Source: Rickettsia canadensis str. McKiel
GTDB taxonomy: Bacteria > Pseudomonadota > Alphaproteobacteria > Rickettsiales > Rickettsiaceae
DNA length: 64,000 nucleotides
Direction of reading: 5' to 3'
NCBI RefSeq assembly: GCF_000014345.1
Contig: NC_009879.1
Location: forward strand, 310,001 to 374,000
Below are positions 37,008-47,248 of the stretch, piece by piece. Made by a program: the position numbers and the translations under genes. Positions within the stretch are counted from its first letter, which is position 1, and each line of letters starts with the position of its first letter. The notes beneath the pieces are model-generated. The model saw nothing but the letters and a program-made list of their open reading frames with translations, did no database searches and was not told the DNA's origin.

Positions 37008-38204
37008 ATGAATGAAGATATTACCACTAAAAAGTCTAATGCTATTATAGAATGGATAGATTATCGCTTACCTATTTTTTCTTTCCTAAAGCATTTTAGC
37101 CATTATCAAACTCCAAAAAATCTTAGCTATTTATGGAATTTAGGCTCTATTGCCGGTATTGCTTTAGTAATTCAGATAATTACTGGTGTGGTGCTTGCTA
37201 TGCACTATACTCCGCATGTTGATCATGCTTTCGATAGTGTTGAGCGTATCATGCGTAATGTAAATTACGGCTGGTTACTACGTTATACTCATGCGGTAGG
37301 TGCATCGATGTTTTTTGCTGCCGTATACTTACATATAGCAAGAGGCTTGTATTACGGCTCTTATAAAACACCTAGAGAACTGCTTTGGCATATCGGTATT
37401 ATCATTTTTCTAACTATGATGGCTACTGCTTTTATGGGGTATGTACTACCATGGGGGCAAATGAGTTACTGGGGTGCAACAGTAATTACTAATTTATTTT
37501 CAGCTATTCCGCTAATAGGGGAATCCATAGTTACATGGTTATGGGGTGGTTTTTCTGTTGATAATCCGACATTAAATAGATTCTTCTCTCTGCATTATTT
37601 ATTACCGTTTATTATCGTTGCCCTTGTAATGCTCCATTTAGTAGCCTTGCATCAGCATGGTTCAAATAACCCAAAAGGTATTGATGTTAAAAGCTCTCAA
37701 GATACTATTCCGTTCCATCCTTATTATACCGTAAAGGATTTTGTCGGTTTTGGGGTGTATTTCATGATATTTGCCTATTTTATTTTTTACGCACCGAATT
37801 ATTTAGGACATCCCGATAATTACATTCAGGCAAATCCGTTAGTGACACCTGCTCATATCGTACCTGAATGGTATTTTCTACCATTTTATGCGATCCTTAG
37901 AGCCGTGCCGTCTAAGCTCGGCGGTGTGCTATTAATGTTTGGAAGTATATTCGTATTGTTTTTACTACCTTGGCTTGATACTTCAAAAGTCAGAAGTAGC
38001 AATTATAGACCAATATACCGCATTGCTTTTTGGATATTTATGGCAGATTGTTTATTGCTTGGTTACTTAGGGGGACAGCCGGTAGAAGAGCCGTATATTA
38101 TCATTAGCCGTTTTGCTGCTTGTTATTACTTTTTCCATTTCTTAGTCGCCGTACCACTGATCGGTAAATATGAGAAGCCGTTGCCATTGCCGGAACAGTT
38201 GTAA
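37008..38204 (+). CDS. petB: Cytochrome b of the bc1 complex
   Basis: A 398-residue polytopic subunit with eight or so membrane helices holding two b hemes. Visible are [20 protein letters not shown] (about residues 45-64), the heme His pairs in [19 protein letters not shown] (about 93-111) and [20 protein letters not shown] (about 197-216), [16 protein letters not shown] (about 147-162), and the Qo-site PEWYF in [16 protein letters not shown] (about 285-300). It starts 8 bp after petA, in the classical petABC order. Confidence 0.98.
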   Translation: MNEDITTKKSNAIIEWIDYRLPIFSFLKHFSHYQTPKNLSYLWNLGSIAGIALVIQIITGVVLAMHYTPHVDHAFDSVERIMRNVNYGWLLRYTHAVGASMFFAAVYLHIARGLYYGSYKTPRELLWHIGIIIFLTMMATAFMGYVLPWGQMSYWGATVITNLFSAIPLIGESIVTWLWGGFSVDNPTLNRFFSLHYLLPFIIVALVMLHLVALHQHGSNNPKGIDVKSSQDTIPFHPYYTVKDFVGFGVYFMIFAYFIFYAPNYLGHPDNYIQANPLVTPAHIVPEWYFLPFYAILRAVPSKLGGVLLMFGSIFVLFLLPWLDTSKVRSSNYRPIYRIAFWIFMADCLLLGYLGGQPVEEPYIIISRFAACYYFFHFLVAVPLIGKYEKPLPLPEQL

Positions 38205-38387
38205 AAGTAGTATATCATTCCTGCGTGGCATTGTTGTGTGGATCAATTCCTGAAAAATAAAGTTATAAGTTGTTATTTTGGATGCCATGGTCAAGTCACA
38301 GTATGGCATCGGAGCATTTTTCAAGAGCTATGTAATAACACTGATCAAGAAACTAGAATTACACAGTGATATAAATTTAAAAATACT

Positions 38388-39143
38388 ATGAAAATTAAAC
38401 TCATTATCTCCATCATCATACTAATAATCTCTAGCGTATGCCTAGCAGGTCAAGAAGCATTGCCACTGCACAAGATGAAATGGTCGTTTGATGGTGTATT
38501 TGGTACAGTTAAGCGTGAAGCTGCACAAAGAGGTTTTCAAGTTTATAAAGAAGTTTGCAGCGTTTGTCACGGTTTGAATAATTTATATTACCGTAATTTA
38601 AAAGATATTGGTTTTTCTGATGATGAAATAAAAGAAATCGCTAAAGTATATACGGTAAAAGATGGACCAAATGATGCAGGTGAGATGTTTGACCGTCCTG
38701 CGCTTCCATCTGATCGTTTTGTAACTCCTTACCCTAATGAGCAAGCGGCAAGATCAGCTAATAATGGAGCATATCCTCCTGATTTATCTTTAATAATAAA
38801 AGCACGTCATGACGGAGCTAATTATATATATTCGCTGCTTACCGGTTATAAAGAACCACCGGCAGATTTTAAGCTGATGCAAGGCACTCATTATAATCCC
38901 TATTTTCCTAGTGAGCAAATAGCAATGCCGCCGCCGCTTACAGATGGGCAGGTTACTTATATGGACGGCACTAATGCAAGCGTAGAGCAGATGTCGCATG
39001 ATGTTACAGTATTCTTACAATGGGCAGCTGAGCCGGAAATGGAACACCGTAAAGCTATGGGTCTTAAAGTCATGATGTTTTTAGTAGTATTTACTATCTT
39101 TTTCTATATTGCCAAAAACCGTATTTGGTCTAATTTAAAGTAG
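38388..39143 (+). CDS. petC: Cytochrome c1 of the bc1 complex
   Basis: A 251-residue protein with an N-terminal signal peptide (cleavage probably after SVCLAGQ, about residue 21), the heme motif CSVCH (about 57-61), PALPSDRF and PNEQAARSANNGAYPPDLSL (about 109-128), the region with the Met axial ligand (PPPLTDGQVTYMDGT), and a C-terminal anchor helix (about 228-245). It completes the bc1 complex with PetA and PetB. The gap of 183 bp after petB contains repeat-like sequence. Confidence 0.97.
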   Translation: MKIKLIISIIILIISSVCLAGQEALPLHKMKWSFDGVFGTVKREAAQRGFQVYKEVCSVCHGLNNLYYRNLKDIGFSDDEIKEIAKVYTVKDGPNDAGEMFDRPALPSDRFVTPYPNEQAARSANNGAYPPDLSLIIKARHDGANYIYSLLTGYKEPPADFKLMQGTHYNPYFPSEQIAMPPPLTDGQVTYMDGTNASVEQMSHDVTVFLQWAAEPEMEHRKAMGLKVMMFLVVFTIFFYIAKNRIWSNLK

Positions 39144-39172
39144 TTTTTAACATCTTGTTGTATGGCTTCTAT

Positions 39173-39198
39173 GTCATTCCCACTTTTACAGTCATGAC
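39173..39198. repeat. Short type C hairpin repeat after petC
   Basis: GTCATTCCCACTTTTACAGTCATGAC has inverted ends (GTCAT...ATGAC) and resembles the collapsed repeat at 32083. Confidence 0.5.
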
Positions 39199-39264
39199 AT
39201 AAGAAATTTTTAAACCCATGAGACAACTCCGCCTTTCCCTTTCTTGGTGTGGTAATTTTGCTAT

Positions 39265-39570
39265 ACTTTATCCTAAGATTTATATAGGTGTAGGTATTTA
39301 TTATTACTTTATTTGCAGTTATAATAGGCTTTATTAGCTCTATCATTACTGAAATTTTAAAAATATACGACATTATAACGACAAAAACACGAGATAAATG
39401 TTTCAGATCGCCAAATTGCTAATAACAAACTCAATCAATCTAAAACTTTTACAGGGCTTACCATATCGCAAAATGACATAGCAATATTCTCTCTTTACTC
39501 CACTTATAAATCAGGTGTTAGTTGGGTTGATGCTTTTGAACTGCTCAGTAAGACCAGTGCTTGTTTATAG
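39265..39570 (+). pseudogene. Remnant of a small membrane-associated protein gene
   Basis: Plus-strand pieces read LFAVIIGFISSIITEILKIY (a membrane segment), then after a frame change TFTGLTISQNDIAIFSLYST with YKSGVSWVDAFELLSKTSAC ending near 39570. The fragments are in order but out of frame, consistent with a decayed gene encoding an anchored protein. The rest of 39571-39748 has no supported frame. Confidence 0.45.
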
Positions 39571-39748
39571 CTGCTTTGTAATTTATGTAGGAGTTAAATT
39601 ATGTTCAATATAAATCATTAAAAAGTTATACCCTGTTAGTGGAATATTTAGACATATTATGGAGTATAGAGGATCAAACTATTTTTGTAGGGATTATTAG
39701 TTTTCACTTTGGTCAGCATACTTTCAGTAAATTATGGAAGTATTATAC

Positions 39749-39779
39749 TTGAATTTTAAATAGATAATTTTTATATATT
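39749..39779 (+). promoter_or_regulatory. RpoH-like heat-shock promoter of hsp20
   Basis: CTTGAA at 39749-39754, then an 18-bp spacer counted from CTTG and TTTATAT at 39771-39777. This matches the alphaproteobacterial heat-shock pattern CTTG-N17/18-CYTATNT as I recall it. It lies about 40 bp before the Hsp20-like start, and a similar site precedes groES. Confidence 0.6.
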
Positions 39780-39814
39780 ATAAATATATAACTAACAAAA
39801 TTAATGGTGGTTTT

Positions 39815-40318
39815 ATGTTAAAGAATGTAAGATTATATATTCCGTCTATAGCAGCTATTATTTTATCAAGTAATATTGCAATGGCTAATAAGAATTATGA
39901 TGCTGGTCATGCGACGGCTTTGCGTCAAGTAGCCGATTTAATAGATAATCAAATGACAAATATTGATAATTTATTTAGAAATAGATTGTCGTTGTATGAA
40001 TCTAATAGCATAAAAAGTAATTTTATTACTAAAGATAAGCAGTATATTGTTGTTATGGAAGTACCTGGATTTGAAAAAAGTCAAATTAAGGTCAAAGTAA
40101 GCAGAAATAAATTATTTATTACAGGGAATATAGAAGAAAAAAATAAATCTGATGATTTAGATAATTATATGAATAAAAATTTTAATTATGTAATATCATT
40201 ATATGAGGATGTAGATCAAACAAATATCTCTTCAAACCTTAAGAATGGAATACTTACTATTATTTTACCTCGCACTGAGGTTAAAGAACAAGATGCAAGA
40301 GAGATACCGATTAATTAG
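39815..40318 (+). CDS. Hsp20-family small heat-shock protein with signal peptide
   Basis: A 167-residue alpha-crystallin-type protein. Residues about 65-160 form the crystallin domain: YIVVMEVPGFEKSQIKVKVS, LFITGNIEEK and the signature LKNGILTIILPR near the C-terminus. The C-terminal motif ReIPIN resembles the I-x-I oligomerisation tail. Unusually, residues 1-25 (MLKNVRLYIPSIAAIILSSN then IAMANK) look like a cleavable secretion signal, which would place the chaperone in the periplasm or outside. GGTGGTTTT precedes the ATG, and an RpoH-like promoter is just upstream. Confidence 0.88.
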   Translation: MLKNVRLYIPSIAAIILSSNIAMANKNYDAGHATALRQVADLIDNQMTNIDNLFRNRLSLYESNSIKSNFITKDKQYIVVMEVPGFEKSQIKVKVSRNKLFITGNIEEKNKSDDLDNYMNKNFNYVISLYEDVDQTNISSNLKNGILTIILPRTEVKEQDAREIPIN

Positions 40319-40335
40319 TATTGTAAGTTGTATTT

Positions 40336-40372
40336 CTGGATAGCGTGGCTTGGACACGATATGATACACTAG
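40336..40372. repeat. Partial type A repeat
   Basis: CTGGATAGCGTGGCTTGGAC followed by ACGATATGATAC looks like one half of a type A element. It lies between the convergent hsp20 and prfB genes. Confidence 0.4.
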
Positions 40373-40443
40373 GTATGTGTTTTTCGCTCTACGTAATAAA
40401 GCCTAGTGAAAATGACATAGATAGAGTACAATATATAAATAAT

Positions 40444-41551
40444 TTATCTTTTACTACCGGCGTTCATAGCAAGGCTTGCAGAAACAAATTCTTCAAGGTT
40501 ACCATCAAGCACTCCTCTAGTGTCGGAAGTTTCATAATCGGTACGTAAATCTTTCACCATTTGATACGGTTGCAGTATATATGACCTAATTTGGTGTCCC
40601 CAGCTATTATCGGTTTTAGCTGCATTCTGTTCGTTAATATTGTCTGTGCGTTTCTGCATTTCAAGCTCATAGAGTTTGGCTTTAAGCATTCTCATAGCTT
40701 GAGCTTTATTCTTATGCTGTGACCTATCGCTTTGACATTGCGTTACTGTTCCTGTCGGTATGTGGGTTATACGTACGGCAGAATCTGTAGTGTTAACATG
40801 CTGTCCGCCAGCTCCTGATGCTCTGAAAGTATCAATTCTTAAATCTTTATCATCAATAGTAATTGATATATTATCATCAATTTCGGGATATACCCAGCTA
40901 CTTGCAAAACTAGTCATTCTTTTACCTGCCGCATTAAACGGGGAAATACGCACCAGCCTATGAACTCCTGCTTCAGTTTTAAACCAGCCGTAAGCACGTT
41001 TGCCTATTATCCTAATTGTACATGATTTAATGCCTGCTTCTTCGCCGTTAATCATATTGATTATTTCAGTTTTAAAGTCTAATCTTTCGGCAAAACGCAA
41101 ATACATACGCATCATGATAGATGCCCAGTCATGGCTTTCAGTTCCTCCTGCTCCAGCATTAATTTCCAAAAAGCAATTATTACAATCTGCTTCCCCTGAA
41201 AATAAATATTCTGTTTCAAATTTAGCAGCAATTATGCTTAAATTTTTAAGATCTTGTTTAACTTGTGCAAGTGTTTCTAAGTCATTTTCAGTTTCAGCTA
41301 GTGCTTCAAGTTCTAAAGTATCTTTTAAATTAGATTTCAGTTTATTCAAAGTATTTAGTTTTTCTTCTAAAGTACTTTTTTCTCGAAGTAATGTTTGTGC
41401 ATTAACCTGATCATTCCATAAATCAGGGTTTGTTGTTAGTTCTGCTAATTCTTTTAATCGTTTAGTTGCAGTTTTGATATCAAAGAGACCTCTCAAGCAA
41501 TTCTAAAGATTGCTCAATTTTTTTTACATAATTTTCTATTTCGGCGTACAT
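40444..41551 (-). CDS. prfB: Peptide chain release factor 2, expressed by programmed +1 frameshift
   Basis: The complete gene starts at ATG 41551 (MYAEIENYVKKIEQSLELLE) in frame 0. After 23 codons it reaches CTT TGA (41485-41480); a +1 slip at CTT-T continues into DIKTATKRLKELAE and a 350-codon main frame. That frame contains the GGQ motif ASGAGGQHVNTTDSAVRI (about residue 246), which triggers peptide release, and RF2-type recognition sequence. RF2 terminates at UGA and UAA. Taking the main frame alone (from TTG at 41496) would miss the true N-terminus and the autoregulatory frameshift. It is convergent with hsp20. Confidence 0.95.
41477..41497 (-). promoter_or_regulatory. prfB: prfB programmed +1 frameshift site
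   Basis: On the minus strand the site reads GAGAGGTCTCTTTGATATC. The slippery CTT is followed by an in-frame TGA, and a Shine-Dalgarno-like AGAGG sits three bases upstream of CTT, as in the E. coli arrangement AGGGGG-TAT-CTT-TGA. Shortage of RF2 lets the ribosome shift +1 and make more RF2. Here the base after TGA is T rather than the usual C. Confidence 0.92.
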
Positions 41552-41666
41552 TATTTTTTCCTGTTATAAATTTTGATTTTGCTATATATTATCGTGATTG
41601 TTTGGGGTGTGTTTATGTCACTCCCGTGTGTAGTGGTTGTTGCATGGACTGAAAAATACATTTGCT

Positions 41667-41742
41667 GTCATACCGTGGTTTGACCACAGTATCCAAAAAA
41701 AATTAAAGCAGACTGGATCCCGTGATCAAGTCGTGGGATGAC
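41667..41742. repeat. Type A palindromic repeat between prfB and lepA
   Basis: GTCATACCGTGGTTTGACCA at the left pairs with TGATCAAGTCGTGGGATGAC at the right; interior AAATTAAAGCAGACTGGATCC. It is a 76-bp member of the type A family. Confidence 0.85.
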
Positions 41743-41833
41743 AGGAGTATAATTGATACACGCAACAATGTATATGCGGGCATGACAAAGGTGATAACCG
41801 CAATAAACAAATGTAAATTATATCACAATAATT

Positions 41834-43636
41834 ATGAATAATCAAAAATATATAAGGAACTTTTCAATAATTGCTCATATCGATCATGGTAAATCTACGT
41901 TAGCAGATAGGTTAATTGAACATTGCGGTGGATTTCAGGCTAGAGAAATGAGCAAACAAGTGCTAGATTCGATGGATATCGAAAAAGAACGCGGCATAAC
42001 TATTAAGGCACAAACAGTAAAGCTTTTATATAAGGCTAAAGACGGTAATACTTACTATTTGAATCTAATGGATACTCCAGGACATGTCGATTTTGCTTAT
42101 GAAGTTAGCAGGTCTTTAGCTGCTTGTGAAGGCTCATTATTGGTAGTTGATAGTACGCAAGGAGTAGAGGCACAAACGCTTGCAAACGTTTACAAAGCAA
42201 TCGAGAATAACCACGAAATAGTACCGGTGCTTAATAAGATTGATTTACCTGCTTCCGAACCTGAGCATGTTAAGCAGCAAATAGAGGATATAATCGGAAT
42301 TGATGCAAGTGAGGCGCTGCTAATTTCTGCTAAAAGCGGTATAGGGATTGATTTAGTTTTAGAAGCAATAGTAAATAAATTACCTCCGCCAAAAGAAAGT
42401 AGTGATGATATTTTGAAAGCTTTGCTTGTTGATAGTTGGTATGATCCATATCTTGGCGTGGTTATTTTAGTACGTATTATTGATGGGGCTTTACGTAAGA
42501 ATATGCGTATTAAAATGATGGCTACAAACTCAGTTTATAAAGTTGAGCATGTTGGATATTTTACTCCGAAAAAACATATTGCGGATGTTTTATATGCAGG
42601 GGAGATTGGTTTCTTTACTGCTTCTATAAAGCAGGTAGCGGATTGTAAAGTCGGGGATACTATAACTGATGAGAAAAAGCCTTGTGAGCAAGCATTGCCT
42701 GGCTTTAAACCAAATTTACCTGTAGTGTTTTGCGGCTTTTATCCAACGGATAGTTCAGAGTTTGAGTATCTAAAGGATTCGCTTGCTAAATTGCACCTTA
42801 ATGATTCCAGCTTTGAATATGAAATGGAAAGCTCCTCAGCACTCGGAGTAGGCTTTAGGTGTGGCTTTTTAGGGTTACTACATTTAGAGATTATTCAGGA
42901 ACGTTTAAGTAGGGAGTTTGATTTAGATTTAATTACTACCGCACCAAGCGTGATATATAAAATTTATATGCGAGATGGTGAGAGCTTGGAAATTTATAAC
43001 CCAGCAGATTTACCTAATTTACAAAAAATCGAGTCAATCGAAGAGCCATGGATTAAGGCAATTATAATTGTACCTGATGAGTTTTTAGGTGCAGTATTAT
43101 CGCTTTGTACTGAAAAAAGGGGAGTACAGTTAGATCACAGCTACATAGCAAACAGGGCTAGAATAGTTTATAAATTACCGTTAAATGAGATAGTTTATGA
43201 TTTTTACGATCGTTTAAAAAGCTGTTCTAAAGGTTATGCAAGTTTTGAATGGCAAATGGATGTTTATGCACCTTCTGAGCTTGTTAAACTTGGAATTTTG
43301 GTTAACGGTAAGGCGGTTGATGCATTATCCACAATCGTACATCGCTCTCGTGCCGAGCAGACGGGTAGGGCGTTATGTGTAAGGTTAAAGGACTTGATAC
43401 CAATACAGCAAATCGATATAGTGATTCAAGCAAGTATAGGTAGCCGTATTATTGCCCGTGAGACTATTAAAGCCCTGCGTAAAGACGTATTATCTAAATG
43501 TTATGGTGGTGATATAACCCGTAAGCGTAAGCTTCTTGAGAAGCAAAAAATAGGTAAAAAGAGAATGAGACAGTACGGTAATATTGAAATCCCGCAATCT
43601 GCCTTTATTGCTGCTTTAAAAATAGGTGATGAGTAA
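41834..43636 (+). CDS. lepA: Elongation factor 4 (LepA)
   Basis: A 600-residue translational GTPase. The G domain has [14 protein letters not shown] (about residues 12-25), [30 protein letters not shown] and [11 protein letters not shown] (about 132-142), and the LepA-specific C-terminal domain ends with [20 protein letters not shown]. LepA acts on stalled or initiating ribosomes, especially under ionic or temperature stress. Normal family length. Its ATG at 41834 lies just after an AT-rich stretch. Confidence 0.98.
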   Translation: MNNQKYIRNFSIIAHIDHGKSTLADRLIEHCGGFQAREMSKQVLDSMDIEKERGITIKAQTVKLLYKAKDGNTYYLNLMDTPGHVDFAYEVSRSLAACEGSLLVVDSTQGVEAQTLANVYKAIENNHEIVPVLNKIDLPASEPEHVKQQIEDIIGIDASEALLISAKSGIGIDLVLEAIVNKLPPPKESSDDILKALLVDSWYDPYLGVVILVRIIDGALRKNMRIKMMATNSVYKVEHVGYFTPKKHIADVLYAGEIGFFTASIKQVADCKVGDTITDEKKPCEQALPGFKPNLPVVFCGFYPTDSSEFEYLKDSLAKLHLNDSSFEYEMESSSALGVGFRCGFLGLLHLEIIQERLSREFDLDLITTAPSVIYKIYMRDGESLEIYNPADLPNLQKIESIEEPWIKAIIIVPDEFLGAVLSLCTEKRGVQLDHSYIANRARIVYKLPLNEIVYDFYDRLKSCSKGYASFEWQMDVYAPSELVKLGILVNGKAVDALSTIVHRSRAEQTGRALCVRLKDLIPIQQIDIVIQASIGSRIIARETIKALRKDVLSKCYGGDITRKRKLLEKQKIGKKRMRQYGNIEIPQSAFIAALKIGDE

Positions 43637-43734
43637 TTTTTGATCGCTTGATCTGTATTAATTTTTTTATTTGATATAAAGAAAACGCTAGACGTTATAG
43701 AAAAGATTTGTTATAAGAAGTTATCTAAAATTCT

Positions 43735-43809
43735 TCCTCGGTAGCTCAGTGGTAGAGCAAACGGCTGTTAACCGTTCGGTCGCTGGTTCGAATCCGGCTC
43801 GGGGAGCCA
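43735..43809 (+). tRNA. tRNA-Asn (GTT), CCA encoded
   Basis: The cloverleaf is complete: acceptor TCCTCGG pairs with TCGGGGA (one or two G-T pairs), D-arm GCTC-AGTGGTA-GAGC, anticodon stem AACGG/CCGTT with loop CTGTTAA (anticodon GTT), variable CGGTC, T-arm GCTGG-TTCGAAT-CCGGC, discriminator G and a genomic CCA. It lies about 100 bp after lepA. Confidence 0.95.
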
Positions 43810-43861
43810 TTCCATACAGTTGGATACTTGTTTAAGTTCATTGAAACGGGAAAACAAAATT

Positions 43862-44230
43862 TTAAAATTTTCTTTTTTTGGCAATTATTGAACCTTTAAA
43901 AGGTTCATGTGCATTTGTAGTTACATTTATAAATTCTAGAAGTTTTTTAGAGAACTTGTAATCGACTATGTCATAATTTTTAATTGACTCGTTTGATTTG
44001 TATTGATATTCTTTTAATCCTTAGCTAAAAAATTCTGCTCTAGTTATAAAACTCCATCTGCTACGAAATCCATATATGAATTGAGCTTATTGGGTCTATG
44101 TTAAAAACTAGCAGGACTTGTTAAACATCGTCAAATAGAATGCACAGTATTTTTAGAGAAAGAGGATTTATTAAGTACATAGTTATTACAATCAACAATT
44201 ATAGTGATTGATTTATTTTCATTGCCTCTA
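43862..44230 (-). pseudogene. Decayed gene remnant, unknown
   Basis: On the minus strand the 3'-terminal piece is open for about 47 codons and ends at 43862: KEYQYKSNESIKNYDIVDYK followed by FSKKLLEFINVTTNAHEPFK. Upstream of it several stops interrupt the frame. The protein family is not recognised. Confidence 0.45.
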
Positions 44231-44300
44231 TAGATGACTTTTATCAGGTGATAATTAAACTTTATCATTTAGATATAAGTTAATTTTAAAGAATTAAAAT

Positions 44301-44540
44301 ATGGACAATCAAGAAGAAGAAATTTTAACCTCTGAATCTTATATTGATGAAGAGGAAGAAAAGCATTTAAAAGCTAAAAATGCAAGGACAGAGCTTAAAT
44401 TAATATTAATAACTTTTACTATTATTCTTACTAGTTTTTTAACTTTTACTTACTTCTTTTTAAATTATGTAGAAGAAAAAGCAGCAGAGTATAAATTACA
44501 GCAGGAACAAGAAGCTAAAGCAGCTAATAAACCAAAATGA
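44301..44540 (+). CDS. Small single-pass membrane protein
   Basis: A 79-residue protein with a highly acidic N-terminal 25 residues (EEEILTSESYIDEEEEKH), one membrane segment at about residues 31-54 (LKLILITFTIILTSFLTFTY), and a basic/Gln-rich coiled tail (EEKAAEYKLQQEQEAKAANK). No family function is known to me. The strong charge asymmetry and clean frame in a surrounding of decayed DNA suggest it is a real gene. Confidence 0.6.
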   Translation: MDNQEEEILTSESYIDEEEEKHLKAKNARTELKLILITFTIILTSFLTFTYFFLNYVEEKAAEYKLQQEQEAKAANKPK

Positions 44541-44739
44541 TAGTTGCTAAAATATAAAATAACCGAAAGTTACTAATATGTTTATAGTTAGAAGATGATT
44601 TGTTATTGCAATTTTTAATTTTTGCTTTAATTGTCATCAACTATTATTAACAAAAATAAAAAATAACTTGTATTGAAGGTATAAGCTTGTGGTAAAACAA
44701 GTTTGAAATTTATCTTTATGCTAAGAAACTACTTGATAA

Positions 44740-45210
44740 TCTTAAAGATTTAAACACTAAAGTGCAAAATCCTGTGATATAGAAGAGAAAGTCACACAAG
44801 ATATTTACTACACCCGTAAATATAAATATCACGGCTCACAAATCTGTTAATCAAGTGTCCTTATTATTATCATCTGATTAAACTGGCGATTATGCGTGCT
44901 GAGTTTGTAGCTGAATAAGTAGCTAAGCTTTTTACTGCAATAATGCTACAAGCTGCTTTACTTCATGATACTATTGATAATACGTCATTAACTGACGAAA
45001 TGATTAATAGCATTTTTGGATTATAAGTATAGAGAAACATATGGAAAGTTTCATTAGAATTAAACCTTACTGCCGAGGAAAGCTTAAATTTGTTGATTAA
45101 GCAAAAAGATATAATACAGCTCTATAAAATTATCTGATCGTATACATAACATCTAAACTTTAGGTGCAATTACTTGGGAAAATTACTAAAATCTTAAAAG
45201 AAACTTTAAT
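44740..45210 (+). pseudogene. spoT: Decayed RelA/SpoT-type gene (HD region)
   Basis: Plus-strand fragments in broken frames match the N-terminal HD hydrolase domain of RelA/SpoT: YYTRKYKYHGSQ near 44810 corresponds to the start of the domain, and LQAALLHDTIDNTSLTDEMI near 44950-45010 carries the HD pair (ALLHDT-x-x-DT). Stops occur inside and between the pieces, so no functional (p)ppGpp hydrolase can be made. Rickettsia genomes are known for multiple broken spoT copies. A separate synthetase-domain ORF lies at 53601-54005. Confidence 0.72.
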
Positions 45211-46371
45211 GCGCTTTTTACAAGTTTGTGCATATCTGGAGATATAGAATATATATTTATTCAGCTTTGTTCGAATATATTAAAACAACAAACTCATTTA
45301 AGTGAATTAAATTTGAAAGCACAGATTTTTAACTCTAATAATTATACTGTACGTTTTCAAGTGATTCAAAATGTGTCATGTCACTCCCAAGTAGAATGCT
45401 TACCTACCGGTGTCATAATAAGAAGCATTCTGTAAGTTCCTATATTTACTACGTTAAAGCTATACCAAACTAAGTAATTACATATATAAAAATTAATGAA
45501 AACGCATAAATAAGAGTAGTAAACGTAAATCTTTTCAATATTTCAAAGTTTTTTAAAGTATTGATACAGTAGTATTGGTAGTTATACTCCTAATAGTAGT
45601 TGGATTTTAGATCAACTTGAATAAGTATTTATTAAAATAAATACTATAGGGCATACAAATTAAAAATATAATTGCTATAGCTTTTAATAGTTTAAGAGGG
45701 TAAAATTTTTTGGTTAATAAAATTAATGTAATCATTAAAATTAGTTGGAGTAATAGCAAGCAAAAAGTTATTTTTAATAATGATGTACAATAAATATAAG
45801 TCAAAACAAGCAACACCAGAATTTACACGAAAAAAATATGCTAAAATAGTTTGTATATTCATTTTCTCTTCTACATATAAATTATAATTCTTTGCAATTT
45901 ATTCCAAAATTTTCTATGATATATCTGCACGATACTACACATATAGTTACTATCTAAGCAGCACTAGCACCTGTGCTTGGGTCCATAATTAGGAAGATTA
46001 GCCATGATGACGTAAGAAACGGATATTAAAATAGTGGTAATAATGCAGTGGGTTTTTAACCCATATTATCTTCTATCCAGCAAAATAATAGAGTTCCTAA
46101 GGGTCTAAAAGTATAAAAGTAGATTCAAAAGAAAAAAAGCTGCAAGAAGTCGATTAACGTGAGTATAGTATTGCAAAAGAAAAGCTTATTAAATAGTACT
46201 GAACATAGAATAAGATCAAAATATTCTAAAAAAGTACCTATAGATAATAAACCTATAGCCGGTTTTATTTTCTATTTAAACTTTTTGTTCTTTTCCGTAT
46301 CCTAGCACAAATTTTTCTAAAAAGTTAAATTATAGAAAGATAATGAGCATGATTTAAAGTCAAGGAAAAAG
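45211..46371. other. Gene-poor decayed stretch
   Basis: About 1.2 kb with no supported gene. Short open frames at 45226-45435 (plus) and a hydrophobic one at 45607-45816 (minus) lack ribosome-binding sites and family resemblance. Between about 45930 and 46300 broken plus-strand fragments (AALAPVLGSIIRKISHDDVR, SIAKEKLIK) faintly resemble an MFS transporter, too weakly for a firm call. Confidence 0.4.
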
Positions 46372-47040
46372 TTATAATATTGTATGACTATACTTATTTA
46401 AAACTTCTTTGACTAATGAAGTAGTGATTTTTCTTTTGGAAGTTAGAGCAATTTGATTAATATTCTCTAATATTTCTATGATTTTAGAATGTTCCCTAGG
46501 TAAATTTACTAAAAGAAAATCTATGATTTGCCTGGATATTATTACTGAAGAAATAGAAAAATGCTTAAATATTAGAACTTTGATTAATTCATCATCAGGA
46601 GAGTTTAATACTATACTAAGCACTGATTTAATACGTGAAGATAAATCAGGTAAAGCAAAATTTTTGCTTTTATCAAACGAGGTAAGTAAAAGATATTTTC
46701 GTTTTTCGTTAATAATATTAAATATATACAGTAATGCCGGCTCTTGCCAGTTTTCAATATCTTCAATAATAAAAGCATTGTATTGTTCTAAAATTTCTTC
46801 ATTAAAAAAGATATCTTTAATAATATAGGCATTGCTTAAATTTTGCCATATTTTGGTTAAATAAGTTTTGCCTGAAGAAGAAGGACCTTTAATTAATAAA
46901 GTAAATTTATAAGGATTAACGCCAAATCTGTGTTGCCAATTTTGTATAATATTATACGCTTGATCGTTAGAACTAGAAACAATAAATTCATCAGGATGAT
47001 ATTTATTAGGAGTAGTAAAACGAAATATATATTGCTGCAT
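46372..47040 (-). CDS. hdaA: DnaA-related regulatory ATPase HdaA
   Basis: A 222-residue short DnaA-like AAA+ protein without the DNA-binding domain IV. It has the Walker A motif IKGPSSSGKTYLTKIW (about residues 49-64), a Walker B-like FIIEDIENW (about 90-98), and sensor-region residues SRIKSVLSIVL. Hda-type proteins stimulate hydrolysis of DnaA-ATP by binding the replisome clamp and so limit re-initiation. The N-terminal clamp-binding peptide is probably represented by MQQYIFRFTTP. Its downstream neighbour by context is a PerM-like gene, an association common in proteobacteria. Confidence 0.85.
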   Translation of the reverse strand: MQQYIFRFTTPNKYHPDEFIVSSSNDQAYNIIQNWQHRFGVNPYKFTLLIKGPSSSGKTYLTKIWQNLSNAYIIKDIFFNEEILEQYNAFIIEDIENWQEPALLYIFNIINEKRKYLLLTSFDKSKNFALPDLSSRIKSVLSIVLNSPDDELIKVLIFKHFSISSVIISRQIIDFLLVNLPREHSKIIEILENINQIALTSKRKITTSLVKEVLNKYSHTIL

Positions 47041-47077
47041 TTATTGATCCTTAGCAGCATTGTTCTAGGTTTATGGT

Positions 47078-47211
47078 GTCATTCCCGTGAAAGCGAGAAT
47101 CCAGAAAAATAACCTTAATACCGGTAAAATTAGACATTAATTGACAAAATAAACCTAAAAAAACAAGTTTTTTATAGGTTTTACTAGATTCCCACTTTCT
47201 TGGGAAGAACA
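47078..47211. repeat. Type B palindromic repeat between perM-like and hdaA genes
   Basis: GTCATTCCCGTGAAAGCGAG at the left, AATAACCTTAATACCGG and AAACAAGTTTTTTATAGGT inside, and TAGATTCCCACTTTCTTGGG at the right. It is among the longest copies of the family (134 bp). Confidence 0.85.
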
Positions 47212-47248
47212 TTGATCGCTTTTTAAAAACCATACAACAATACTATAC

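Noticed and set aside
40345..40548. Short plus-strand ORF after hsp20
   Set aside because: Runs through a partial type A repeat and into the antisense of prfB; no independent support.
41000..41410. Plus-strand open frame inside prfB
   Set aside because: Antisense shadow of a well-supported release factor gene.
43886..43904. Perfect inverted repeat TGAACC...GGTTCA considered as a terminator
   Set aside because: It lies inside a decayed reading frame, has no T-run on either strand, and is over 75 bp past the tRNA.
45930..46300. Possible MFS transporter remnant
   Set aside because: Only two short fragments resemble the family and frames are heavily broken; left as gene-poor decayed DNA.
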